Source: an uncultured Ruminococcus sp. (GTDB taxonomy: Bacteria > Bacillota > Clostridia > Oscillospirales > Ruminococcaceae). Taken from it: 20,707 bases of DNA. Shown here piece by piece: positions 14,428-20,707 of this stretch. The first letter of the stretch is position 1. Each line of letters opens with the position of its first letter. Where the stretch lies: NCBI GenBank assembly GCA_900541495.1, contig UQKC01000041.1, positions 1 through 20,707 of the forward strand, in the 5' to 3' direction. The translations under genes and the position numbers were made by a program. Under the pieces are notes generated by a model that was given only the letters and a program-made list of their open reading frames with translations, was not told where the DNA came from and searched no databases.

Positions 14428-14457
14428 TGTTCAGGTTAGCATTTGCTAACCTGAACA
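14428..14457. promoter_or_regulatory. Best operator of the window, 13-bp perfect arms
   Basis: TGTTCAGGTTAGC and its exact inverse flank ATTT. The core 14435-14450 is the perfect GTTAGC-N4-GCTAAC. It starts 8 nt after the -10 of the DUF3793-flavodoxin promoter. The AGGTTAGC...GCTAACCT core resembles DtxR/IdeR-box half-sites. Confidence 0.8.
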
Positions 14458-14458
14458 C

Positions 14459-14488
14459 AGTATAACACGGCACAGTATTGTTTGTCAA
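14459..14488 (-). promoter_or_regulatory. Promoter of the DUF3793-flavodoxin unit
   Basis: On the minus strand: TTGACA (14488-14483), 18-nt spacer, TATACT (14464-14459). A 10-bp inverted repeat (14468-14477 with 14499-14508) flanks the -35 box. The 347-bp gap 14192-14538 otherwise holds only the two operators. Confidence 0.8.
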
Positions 14489-14538
14489 GCGTAACTTTTA
14501 CTGTGCCGCAATATTTTTTGCAAAGCCAAATAAAAAGG

Positions 14539-14916
14539 TCAGTTCTTTTTATGGAAGGTTTCGATATGATTTTTGAGATGCTCAAAGGATTCCTGACTGA
14601 AATTATGTTCAAGGCGGCAAGCATCCTCGGCGGCTGTCTTTTCATTTACACCGATGCCTACAAGCCAGTCTGTAAGAACAGTGTGGCGCTCATAAACGCT
14701 CGCAGCGGCGGTTCTGCCCTCTTCGGTGAAGGTTATATAGCCGTCCTTGTCCATTTTTATAAATCCGCCGTCTTTGAGAAGTCCCACCGCGCGGCAGACG
14801 CTCGGCTTCGACACGTTCATTTCATTCGCGATATCAATAGAACGGACATCGCCGTTTTTGCTTAAAATATATATCGTTTCGAGGTAGTCCTCGCCCGATT
14901 GTCTGAGCTTTGCCAT
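14539..14916 (-). CDS. DtxR-family metal-dependent repressor (canonical ligands)
   Basis: This 125-aa metal-sensing DNA-binding protein has a winged helix at about 8-65 (EDYLETIYIL; recognition helix around VSKPSVCRAV at 35-44) and a dimerisation domain with HTVLTDWL and EDACRLEH. Likely metal ligands are D10, E13, H78, C100, E103 and H104. Cys at 100 matches the C-x-x-E-H pattern of DtxR/IdeR (iron) rather than the Glu found in MntR, which hints at Fe(II). The C-terminal SH3-like domain of long DtxR proteins is absent, so it is MntR-length. The ATG follows AGGAGAACTT. It is the best candidate for the protein that binds the palindromes in this window; its own promoter has none, so it does not appear to be autoregulated through them. 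Confidence 0.92.
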   Translation of the reverse strand: MAKLRQSGEDYLETIYILSKNGDVRSIDIANEMNVSKPSVCRAVGLLKDGGFIKMDKDGYITFTEEGRTAAASVYERHTVLTDWLVGIGVNEKTAAEDACRLEHNFSQESFEHLKNHIETFHKKN

Positions 14917-14974
14917 AAGTTCTCCTTTTATATTCGGTGACTGATTTGAAACAAAATGTACATCTTATATTTAT

Positions 14975-15004
14975 ATTTTACCACTTCACAGCAATGTTTG
15001 TCAA
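14975..15004 (-). promoter_or_regulatory. Promoter of the canonical DtxR-family gene
   Basis: On the minus strand: TTGACA (15004-14999), 18-nt spacer, TAAAAT (14980-14975). The upstream context GCTTGACAAACA is shared with the DUF3793 promoter, but no operator follows. Confidence 0.75.
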
Positions 15005-15051
15005 GCAAAACAATAAAATTATGCCATATCATCGTGTTCGGATATTACTTG

Positions 15052-15600
15052 TTATTTCACAACCTTATGTTTTTTCGCATCAATAATTATTGAAACCATA
15101 CCAAGCTTTTCAGGTGAATTTCTTGTATCAAAGCGAAAGGAACGCCCTATTCTGCCGTCAGCTTCATTCCAGTATTTATAATGAAAATCACCGTTTTCAT
15201 CACAGTATTCAAGCAGTTCAACATCAAACCCGACCTGTTCAAAGATGCTTTTAAACAGCTTATAGTCATAAACGATTTTATGTGAAAATGCAGGGTGATT
15301 AGGGTCGCCGTTTCCGCCAACCTGTACCATATTCTGATACCATTCATTACAAAAATTCTTATCAGGAACAGCTGCCCGTATATATCCTCCGTCCTCTAAA
15401 AAATCATAACAATTCCTTGCGGCAATAATGCCATTCTCCAAGGTCATATGCTCCCAGACGTGTTCGGCAAGAAAGGCTGTCGGTTTTTCTTCTTTGAACA
15501 TACTCTCAAAGGTGCTTCTGTCAAGAAGATTAAGCTCTGTTTCCTGCGTACTTATCCAGCCGTCAAAGGATGTTTTGCCTGCACCTATTATTACTTTCAT
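15052..15600 (-). CDS. Class I SAM-dependent methyltransferase-like protein (COG4627-like)
   Basis: This 182-aa protein opens with a compact Rossmann signature (KVIIGAGKTSFDGWIS at 2-17), which resembles the GCG-xxxxGWxN start of COG4627 methyltransferases. The segments ELNLLDR, AFLAEHVWEHM (about 43-53) and YDFLEDGGYIRAAVPDKNF (about 64-82) match the usual motif order. The substrate is unknown; relatives often sit in cell-surface glycan clusters. It ends in a basic tail (DAKKHKVVK). Its ATG shares one base with the stop of the HAD gene (TAATG), so the two are translationally coupled and probably act on the same pathway. Confidence 0.75.
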   Translation of the reverse strand: MKVIIGAGKTSFDGWISTQETELNLLDRSTFESMFKEEKPTAFLAEHVWEHMTLENGIIAARNCYDFLEDGGYIRAAVPDKNFCNEWYQNMVQVGGNGDPNHPAFSHKIVYDYKLFKSIFEQVGFDVELLEYCDENGDFHYKYWNEADGRIGRSFRFDTRNSPEKLGMVSIIIDAKKHKVVK

Positions 15601-16217
15601 TAAAGCACCTCCAAAACATCCTGCAATCCATTAACAAAATAATCCGCCCTCTGAAATTCATTCATAGGCTGCTGATATACACTGAATCCCTGTCTTACCC
15701 ATATCGTTTTCATTCCAAGCTTTTTCGCAGGCTCAATGTCATTGTCAAGCCTGTCACCAATCATAAAAGCATTTTCGGGCAGACACTCCGCACGGCTCAA
15801 CGCTCTAAAGAAAATCTCCTTGTCGTGTTTTGCAATACCTTCCTCGGCCGACGCTATAACAAGGCTGATGTATTTCATAAGTCCCCATTTCTCCAGACGG
15901 GACTGTGTTCCTAAGCTCTGATTCGCAATTATTCCTATCTTGTAACCGGCTTCCGATAATGCTTTAAGAACATTTTCCGCTTCGGGATATGGCTTCTCGT
16001 CCTCTGTATGCCAAGGAGTTTTTGTAAGTCCGAAAAATTTTATAGCTTCAATATCACCCTTGAGATTTTGCTTTGCAAAGAAAATTCTTTTCTCGTTGAA
16101 CTGCTCAAAAGTAATGTCAGTTCCTGCAATAGCATCTCGGATTCGGTGGTTATAACATTCGGTTTCGTCAACAAGAGTTGAGCCGACATCAAAGAATAGC
16201 CGGTTAATTCCTTGCAT
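15600..16217 (-). CDS. HAD-superfamily hydrolase
   Basis: This 205-aa soluble protein has the HAD order: motif I LFFDVGSTL (D10 as nucleophile), motif II Ser in IIANQS, motif III Lys in GIAKHDKEIFF, and motif IV MIGDRLDNDIEPAKKLGM. In motif I the usual second Asp (DxDxT) is Gly (D-V-G-S-T), a variant found in some HAD proteins that may alter acid/base catalysis. A helical cap lies between motifs I and II. I prefer ATG 16217, with AAAGGA 9 nt upstream; ATG 16223 is in frame but only 3 nt from it. The promoter is at 16252-16280. The substrate is unknown; phosphosugar or nucleotide phosphatase is typical. Confidence 0.88.
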   Translation of the reverse strand: MQGINRLFFDVGSTLVDETECYNHRIRDAIAGTDITFEQFNEKRIFFAKQNLKGDIEAIKFFGLTKTPWHTEDEKPYPEAENVLKALSEAGYKIGIIANQSLGTQSRLEKWGLMKYISLVIASAEEGIAKHDKEIFFRALSRAECLPENAFMIGDRLDNDIEPAKKLGMKTIWVRQGFSVYQQPMNEFQRADYFVNGLQDVLEVL

Positions 16218-16251
16218 AGCCATAGTTCCTTTCGGTTAATTTGTTGATACC

Positions 16252-16280
16252 ATTATACCAGACTTTCTCCGAAAAAACAA
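16252..16280 (-). promoter_or_regulatory. Promoter of the HAD-methyltransferase unit
   Basis: On the minus strand: -35 TTGTTT (16280-16275), 17-nt spacer, TATAAT (16257-16252) preceded by TGG, an extended -10. Confidence 0.7.
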
Positions 16281-16334
16281 CATAGTCAAACAGTATATTT
16301 GTTTATTATTGCCAGAGCATGGATCACGCAGAAA

Positions 16335-16366
16335 AATATGACATAATTAATCTTGTGAGGAAGAAC
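16335..16366 (-). repeat. Possible decayed terminal CRISPR repeat
   Basis: Read on the minus strand it begins GTTCTTCCTCAC, close to the first half of the array repeat. It lies exactly 33 nt beyond the last intact repeat, which is a normal spacer length. By eye, 12 of the first 16 bases match and the second half is lost, the usual decay pattern at the far end of an array. Confidence 0.4.
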
Positions 16367-16399
16367 ATATTGCGTTGTTACGCTTCTACTGCTATGCTT

Positions 16400-17632
16400 A
16401 TTTCAATCCACTCCCTCATACGAGGGAGAACTACATCGCCAAAAGCGATAAGGTCGGCCTTGTTAAATTTCAATCCACTCCCTCATACGAGGGAGAACTG
16501 TGAAAAATTACTTGGTAAATTCTTAGTACTTGCATTTCAATCCACTCCCTCATACGAGGGAGAACAAGGATAATAAGTAAAAATTATAAAGGCTGCGGAA
16601 TTTCAATCCACTCCCTCATACGAGGGAGAACGTCAAGTGCGGCATACATACCGCCCAAAACGGAGAATTTCAATCCACTCCCTCATACGAGGGAGAACCT
16701 GCCCGAAAACGGTTGTTGTAGATCTCGACGCTATTTCAATCCACTCCCTCATACGAGGGAGAACTTTCGGTGTCATTTTGCACCGTCCTTATGTATAAGG
16801 TATTTCAATCCACTCCCTCATACGAGGGAGAACTTGTTACATACAGCAAGGTTACGGTGGGAATGCCCATTTCAATCCACTCCCTCATACGAGGGAGAAC
16901 GCACCAACATAAACATCAGAGGGAATTTCAAAACTTATTTCAATCCACTCCCTCATACGAGGGAGAACTCTTCAATCGGCGTTCTGCTAAAATAATCTGA
17001 TATTTCAATCCACTCCCTCATACGAGGGAGAACCGATCTGCGCTGGAACAAACAGAAAATCGTATCATTTCAATCCACTCCCTCATACGAGGGAGAACTG
17101 CAATTTGCGGTAAGACGGTTGCAAGCACAGAGCATTTCAATCCACTCCCTCATACGAGGGAGAACGAGTATCCGCAGGGCAGGACATCTTAAAAATAGCT
17201 ACCATTTCAATCCACTCCCTCATACGAGGGAGAACAAAGCTTTTTCTCCGCATCGGACATAAAATCATCGATTTCAATCCACTCCCTCATACGAGGGAGA
17301 ACTTTGGCAAGCCTATCACCAATGGACTTGATGACGACATTTCAATCCACTCCCTCATACGAGGGAGAACTTCCCGAGAAAGAAACAGGCGGTCGCTTTG
17401 GTGCATTTCAATCCACTCCCTCATACGAGGGAGAACAGATTACGGGGTGTGCTTTGTGACGGAGTTTGAATTTCAATCCACTCCCTCATACGAGGGAGAA
17501 CGGCGCAGAATTTCAGCATATCTTTCACCCTTGAAATTTCAATCCACTCCCTCATACGAGGGAGAACGATAGAAAAAGCAATAAAAAAGCTTTCCGAAGA
17601 ATTTCAATCCACTCCCTCATACGAGGGAGAAC
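16400..17632 (-). CRISPR. Type I-C CRISPR array, 19 repeats and 18 spacers
   Basis: Nineteen copies of a 32-bp repeat appear, all identical by eye, starting at 16400, 16467, 16534, 16600, 16667, 16733, 16802, 16869, 16937, 17002, 17067, 17134, 17204, 17271, 17339, 17405, 17470, 17536 and 17601. Read on the minus strand each begins GTTCTCCCTCG and ends GTGGATTGAAAT, with a CTCCCTC/GAGGGAG stem: the type I-C repeat style. Spacers are 33-38 nt. The cas genes and leader lie on the right, so the newest spacers are near 17600 and the oldest near 16432. Identical repeats suggest an intact, possibly active array. Confidence 0.98.
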
Positions 17633-17847
17633 TGCAAAATGTCACAATGGTTAATGCTATATGCTGTGAGTTTATGTGACAATTTGACATAATTTGCTTT
17701 TTATTAGTCGGCAAAAAGCTAAATCCGTTTGATTTTTATAACAAAATTGCTGTTTTTTCGGTGCGAATGGTGTGGGGATTTTATGTGTACTTATATTTCG
17801 CACCGAAATATTTGCTCGGATATTTTCGCATTTTGGTCGGAAGCTTT
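17633..17847 (-). promoter_or_regulatory. CRISPR leader
   Basis: This A/T-rich 215-bp stretch lies between cas2 and the first repeat, with no gene. It holds a 12-bp perfect inverted repeat TTTCGGTGCGAA (17756-17767) with 17797-17808 around a 29-nt loop. The TTCGCACC element and the AAAATCCCC within it resemble type I-C leaders as I remember them. A second inverted repeat, TGTCACA (17640-17646) with TGTGACA (17675-17681), adjoins the first repeat. Confidence 0.75.
17654..17682 (-). promoter_or_regulatory. Candidate promoter for the CRISPR transcript
   Basis: On the minus strand: TTGTCA (17682-17677), 17-nt spacer, TAGCAT (17659-17654). Transcription would start about 14 nt before the first repeat. 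The -10 is a weak match. Confidence 0.4.
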
Positions 17848-18138
17848 TTAGAATATCAGCTCGTCTTCGACCGAAAGTGCAGGCTTTGCGCCTATATGCT
17901 CGACTTTGGTTTGGTGGTTATTGCCGAGATAATAGAAGCGCAGGCTGTCTTTTTCTTCGTCTATTTCGTCGGAAAGCTTCTTTTTTAACATTCTCAGCTG
18001 TGCGGCATCGACTATGCACTCGAAGACGGAATTCTGCACTCTGACGCCGTAGTTTACACACTGTTTTGCGACGCGTCTTAGGCGTTTCCTGCCCTCGCGA
18101 TCCTCTGTATTAACGTCGTATGTTACGAGAACGAGCAA
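17848..18138 (-). CDS. cas2: CRISPR-associated endonuclease Cas2 (type I-C)
   Basis: Cas2 is the small dimeric partner that bridges two Cas1 dimers during spacer acquisition. This 96-aa copy begins MLVLVTYDV with the conserved Asp at position 8, followed by RRVAKQCVNYGVRVQNSVFEC, the typical type I-C sequence. The start codon is TTG at 18138, with AAAGGAGG 8 nt upstream; no ATG fits. It follows cas1 by 15 nt and is the last cas gene before the leader and array. Confidence 0.97.
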   Translation of the reverse strand: MLVLVTYDVNTEDREGRKRLRRVAKQCVNYGVRVQNSVFECIVDAAQLRMLKKKLSDEIDEEKDSLRFYYLGNNHQTKVEHIGAKPALSVEDELIF

Positions 18139-18153
18139 CTGCGTTTCCTCCTT

Positions 18154-19188
18154 TTACGATTTCCACATAAACGGCGGATAGCTGTCGAGGTCGCCTCTGA
18201 TATACCTTGCCAGCAGCATTGCCTGAACATACGGAAGCATTCCCCACTCGACTTTTTCTCCGAGAAACGGGTGCGTTATTTCATCGTACTTTTTCTTCTG
18301 CCAGGCGCTCAGGAAGCTTTTTCTGCCGTCCTCTGTCAACATCACTGCACCGTCCTCACGCTTGAAAAAATCGTCATTCGTTATTATGCGCTTATTTATC
18401 AGCGACAGCACGAACCTATCGCATATCGGCGCACGGAATTCTTCTACGAGATCGAGGGCAAGCGATCTTCGTCCGGGTCTGTCGGTATGCATAAAGCCGA
18501 CATAAGGGTCGAGTCCGACCGCTTCGAGCGCAGATGAACACATACCCATTTCGAGCGAATATGCGAACGAAAGCAGTGCATTCACGTTATCGAGCGGAGG
18601 TCTTTTGCTTCGCGTTTTGAAATAAAAATCCTCTTTCTGCTGCAAGATCATATCGTCGAATACGGAAAAATACACAGACGCGCCTTCGCCCTCTATCCCT
18701 CGCAGCGAATCAATGTCGGCGGCGTTAAGGGCGTTTCGGCTCGCTTCATTCAGAAAAGCCGACTTCTTTTTGAAGCTTTCAACATCAAGCCGAGGTGCGT
18801 GATCTCTCACCGCGCGTTCAAGCGACCACCTGCTGTTGTAAAGCTTCGCGGTTATCATATATTTTGCTATGGCAAGGCTTCTTTCGGGTGAATCGGCAAT
18901 TCTGTACTGCTCGCGGCGAAGAAAAACATTTCCGCTGACGCTGCCCTCGACACGGGCGAGAAAATGTCCGTTTTTCTTCATAAAAACAAGCTCGATGCTG
19001 TCCTCGGCGCATTTTCCCATAAGCGCAGGACTTGCACCCGTATAGCCGAAAGTCATTATCCGCTCAATGTTGTGGAGCGGAACTCTGCCGACCTCGGTTT
19101 CGCCATTACTTATGACGAGATTTTCACCGTCAAGCGAAAGATATCTGTCGAGATTGTTGACATAGACCGTGTTCATCAGCTTTTTCAA
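18154..19188 (-). CDS. cas1: CRISPR-associated integrase Cas1 (type I-C)
   Basis: Cas1 is the integrase that inserts new spacers at the leader end of the array. This copy is 344 aa, normal for Cas1c. The opening MKKLMNTVYVNNLDRYLSLD matches the family start, which supports the TTG start codon at 19188, with AGAGGGG 9 nt upstream; the next ATG at 19176 has no binding site and would remove conserved residues. The catalytic residues are visible: E166 in GIEGEGA, H234 in GFMHTDRPGR, and an Asp/Glu group in LALDLVEEFR (246-250). It lies 6 nt after cas4 and 15 nt before cas2. Confidence 0.97.
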   Translation of the reverse strand: MKKLMNTVYVNNLDRYLSLDGENLVISNGETEVGRVPLHNIERIMTFGYTGASPALMGKCAEDSIELVFMKKNGHFLARVEGSVSGNVFLRREQYRIADSPERSLAIAKYMITAKLYNSRWSLERAVRDHAPRLDVESFKKKSAFLNEASRNALNAADIDSLRGIEGEGASVYFSVFDDMILQQKEDFYFKTRSKRPPLDNVNALLSFAYSLEMGMCSSALEAVGLDPYVGFMHTDRPGRRSLALDLVEEFRAPICDRFVLSLINKRIITNDDFFKREDGAVMLTEDGRKSFLSAWQKKKYDEITHPFLGEKVEWGMLPYVQAMLLARYIRGDLDSYPPFMWKS

Positions 19189-19194
19189 GCGGCA

Positions 19195-19866
19195 TCACCC
19201 CTCTTTCGGCGGTTCTTCGCCGAGCATTGCTTTAACATAAGCGGCGGCGTTTTTGTTTCCGCATATCACGGGCAGGCAGATATTTTTCAGCGAGCAGGCA
19301 TTGCAGGCTTTGCGCCTTTTCACCTTTGGAGTATGCTTTGCTTTGTATAGCTTGTGCATCTCGTCAATGATATATTCGGTGCGGCGGCGGAGTTCTTCGT
19401 CGAAACTGACCTTTATCCTATGCCGTGTTTCGCCGTAGTAAAGATAGCCGAACGGAATTTTGCAGCAGAGCATATCTTCAAGGCAAAGCGCCTGCGCCGT
19501 GAGCTGCAAAATGTCGCAGTCGTCCTCTTTCGGCTCGCCGCGCTTGTATTCAACGGGTGTGACGGAGTATTTTCCGTCCAGTCCGAAAAGCGTTGTCCCG
19601 TCTGCACATTTTCTAAGCTCAACAGCGTCACATTCGCCCGATATTCCGAGTCTTGGGGACGAAACCGCCATTGCTCGGGTTATAACGAGGTCACCGCGCT
19701 TCTCATGGAAGCCTGCATCATGGACATTTTCGTGCATAATGCTGCCGTCAACGGTGCGGTAATTTTCGCTCCATTGCTGTTCGATGTGAATAAGCGCCCA
19801 TTGTCGGCGGCAGAACGCAAAGTGCTGTATGCCCGAAAGCTGAAGATAGTCATCTTCGCTGTACAT
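19195..19866 (-). CDS. cas4: CRISPR-associated exonuclease Cas4 (type I-C)
   Basis: Cas4 is a RecB-like nuclease that trims prespacers and selects those with the right PAM. The 223-aa protein has the iron-sulphur cluster cysteines: C19 in FAFCRRQ and C188, C191 and C197 in CNACSLKNIC. It has nuclease residues H45, D80 (SGECDAVE) and E106/K108 (PVEYKRG). Its ATG shares a base with the cas7 stop (TAATG), and it is followed after 6 nt by cas1. As an Fe-S enzyme it ties the CRISPR system to iron supply, though no operator is seen here. Confidence 0.97.
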   Translation of the reverse strand: MYSEDDYLQLSGIQHFAFCRRQWALIHIEQQWSENYRTVDGSIMHENVHDAGFHEKRGDLVITRAMAVSSPRLGISGECDAVELRKCADGTTLFGLDGKYSVTPVEYKRGEPKEDDCDILQLTAQALCLEDMLCCKIPFGYLYYGETRHRIKVSFDEELRRRTEYIIDEMHKLYKAKHTPKVKRRKACNACSLKNICLPVICGNKNAAAYVKAMLGEEPPKEG

Positions 19867-20705
19867 TATGTAAGATCCTCGTATTTTTCAACGGAAAGGC
19901 CGTCAAGCTCGCCAAGGGTGATATCGTAGTCGTCAATGCTTTCGGGACGGCTGACACCTTCCTTTTCCTTTATCGAAAGCAGGCGGTGAACCTTTGCGGA
20001 AGAATATTTCGGTGTTTTGCAGTCGTGCTTCCACCAGTAAAGTCGGCAGACTTCCATGCTTCCGCCGGGACGGGCAGCCGATGAATCTTCATCAAACATA
20101 TGAAGAATTGCATTTTTGATTTTTTCTGCATCTTCTTCTGTAAATCCGGTTTTTTCTGCAAGCTGACAACTGATACTTCCATAAAATACATATAAACCAA
20201 ATGGAATTTTGTGTTTTAGACCCATTGTATCACGGTCGGTATCAGCTTTAATGCTTCTTGTGATCTGCATGCTTACTATTTCGATTGGAGAAACGCTCGT
20301 TGCCTGAGTAATGGATACAGGACCTCTTACACTTACGGGATCTTTGTTCAAAAATATCTGCCCAAAGCTGCGAACATCAATCCATTTTTCACAAGCCGCC
20401 TTATAATATTTTTCCTTATCCTTACCGGCAGCTTTTAATTCTTCGCATTTTTCAGCACGCTGTTTCAAACTCTCGCAGTCGCTCATTTCTTTAGACTGAA
20501 CATATATAGATTCACCGCTGAACTGAAGCTGATTGCGTATCTTTCTTTTTATGCAGACATCGGATATCTCACCATAACCGTCATAGGTTTCTCGTGGACG
20601 ATTTCCCGTAAGGGGATCTCCGTTTGGATTGGCATTTTTTACGGAAATGACTACTGCAAAATCTATTTTATTCTGTAAGGTTACTTTCTTCTGTGAATCT
20701 TTCAT
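19866..20705 (-). CDS. cas7: Cas7 / Csd2, type I-C Cascade backbone
   Basis: Cas7 (Csd2) forms the helical backbone of the type I-C interference complex along the crRNA. The 279-aa protein begins near KIDFAVVISVKNANPNGDPLTGNRPR (about 13-38), then SDVCIKRKIRNQL, WIDVRSFGQIF and GPVSITQATSVSPIEIV, all family hallmarks. The start ATG lies two bases from the window edge, so the gene appears complete (family about 280-290 aa) but its upstream region is not visible. cas8c, cas5 and cas3 are expected beyond the edge. The C-terminus overlaps cas4 by one base. Confidence 0.96.
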   Translation of the reverse strand: MKDSQKKVTLQNKIDFAVVISVKNANPNGDPLTGNRPRETYDGYGEISDVCIKRKIRNQLQFSGESIYVQSKEMSDCESLKQRAEKCEELKAAGKDKEKYYKAACEKWIDVRSFGQIFLNKDPVSVRGPVSITQATSVSPIEIVSMQITRSIKADTDRDTMGLKHKIPFGLYVFYGSISCQLAEKTGFTEEDAEKIKNAILHMFDEDSSAARPGGSMEVCRLYWWKHDCKTPKYSSAKVHRLLSIKEKEGVSRPESIDDYDITLGELDGLSVEKYEDLT

Positions 20706-20707
20706 TT

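Noticed and set aside
14436..14645. Minus-strand frame of 69 codons near the DUF3793 promoter
   Set aside because: It overlaps the end of the DtxR-type gene in another frame and runs through the promoter; no ribosome site or family.
16319..17000. Plus-strand frames with a repeated peptide (FQSTPSYEGE, ISIHSLIRGR)
   Set aside because: These are translations of the CRISPR repeat, not genes.
17303..17338. Spacer resembling the HAD gene at 15745-15761
   Set aside because: Only 15 of 17 bases match and the rest of the spacer does not, so it is not a self-targeting spacer.
19354..19929. Plus-strand frame of 191 codons over cas4
   Set aside because: Antisense to cas4, whose cysteine and nuclease motifs are intact.

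Overview
All protein-coding genes recognised here lie on the minus strand. The families point to an anaerobic Gram-positive clostridium of the Ruminococcus/Oscillospiraceae type: two feoA plus feoB with a FeoB-associated Cys-rich peptide, DtxR-type regulators, DUF3793 with flavodoxin, a DUF6110-type protein and a type I-C CRISPR-Cas locus. Ribosome binding sites (AGGAGG/AAAGGA) and consensus TTGACA/TATAAT promoters agree. The organism is inferred from protein families only.

Reading minus-strand units from the left end: (1) 172-4052 holds an ABC efflux-type ATPase and a large FtsX-like permease with unusual internal tandem repeats, with its own promoter and a terminator at 78-124. (2) 4117-4975 is a ZIP metal transporter with a consensus promoter. 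(3) 4976-5583 has no protein gene I believe in. It holds repeat-like sequence and then, on the plus strand, a promoter, an operator, a highly structured stretch and an intrinsic terminator, which together look like a metal-regulated small RNA. (4) 5584-8056 is a DUF6110-type protein plus a P1B-type metal ATPase with non-canonical motifs. (5) 8081-13085 is a long Feo unit: feoA, feoA, feoB, FeoB-associated peptide, degenerate DtxR-like regulator, membrane-anchored HMA protein and HD-GYP phosphodiesterase. (6) 13189-14488 is DUF3793 plus flavodoxin. (7) 14539-15004 is a canonical DtxR-family regulator. (8) 15052-16280 is a HAD-like hydrolase coupled to a methyltransferase-like gene. (9) 16400-20705 is a type I-C CRISPR array (19 repeats) with leader, cas2, cas1, cas4 and cas7. 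The rest of that cas operon (cas3, cas5, cas8c) should lie beyond the right edge.

The thread joining units 1, 2, 3, 5 and 6 is a 16-bp palindrome close to GTTAGC-N4-GCTAAC. I count 14 copies, and at five promoters one copy sits 7-9 nt downstream of the -10 box, where a bound repressor would cover the start site. The simplest model is one metal-responsive DtxR-family repressor, probably the canonical one at 14539-14916, controlling iron uptake (feo), ZIP uptake, an ABC exporter, an iron-sparing flavodoxin and a candidate regulatory RNA. The P-type ATPase unit and the regulator's own promoter lack the site.
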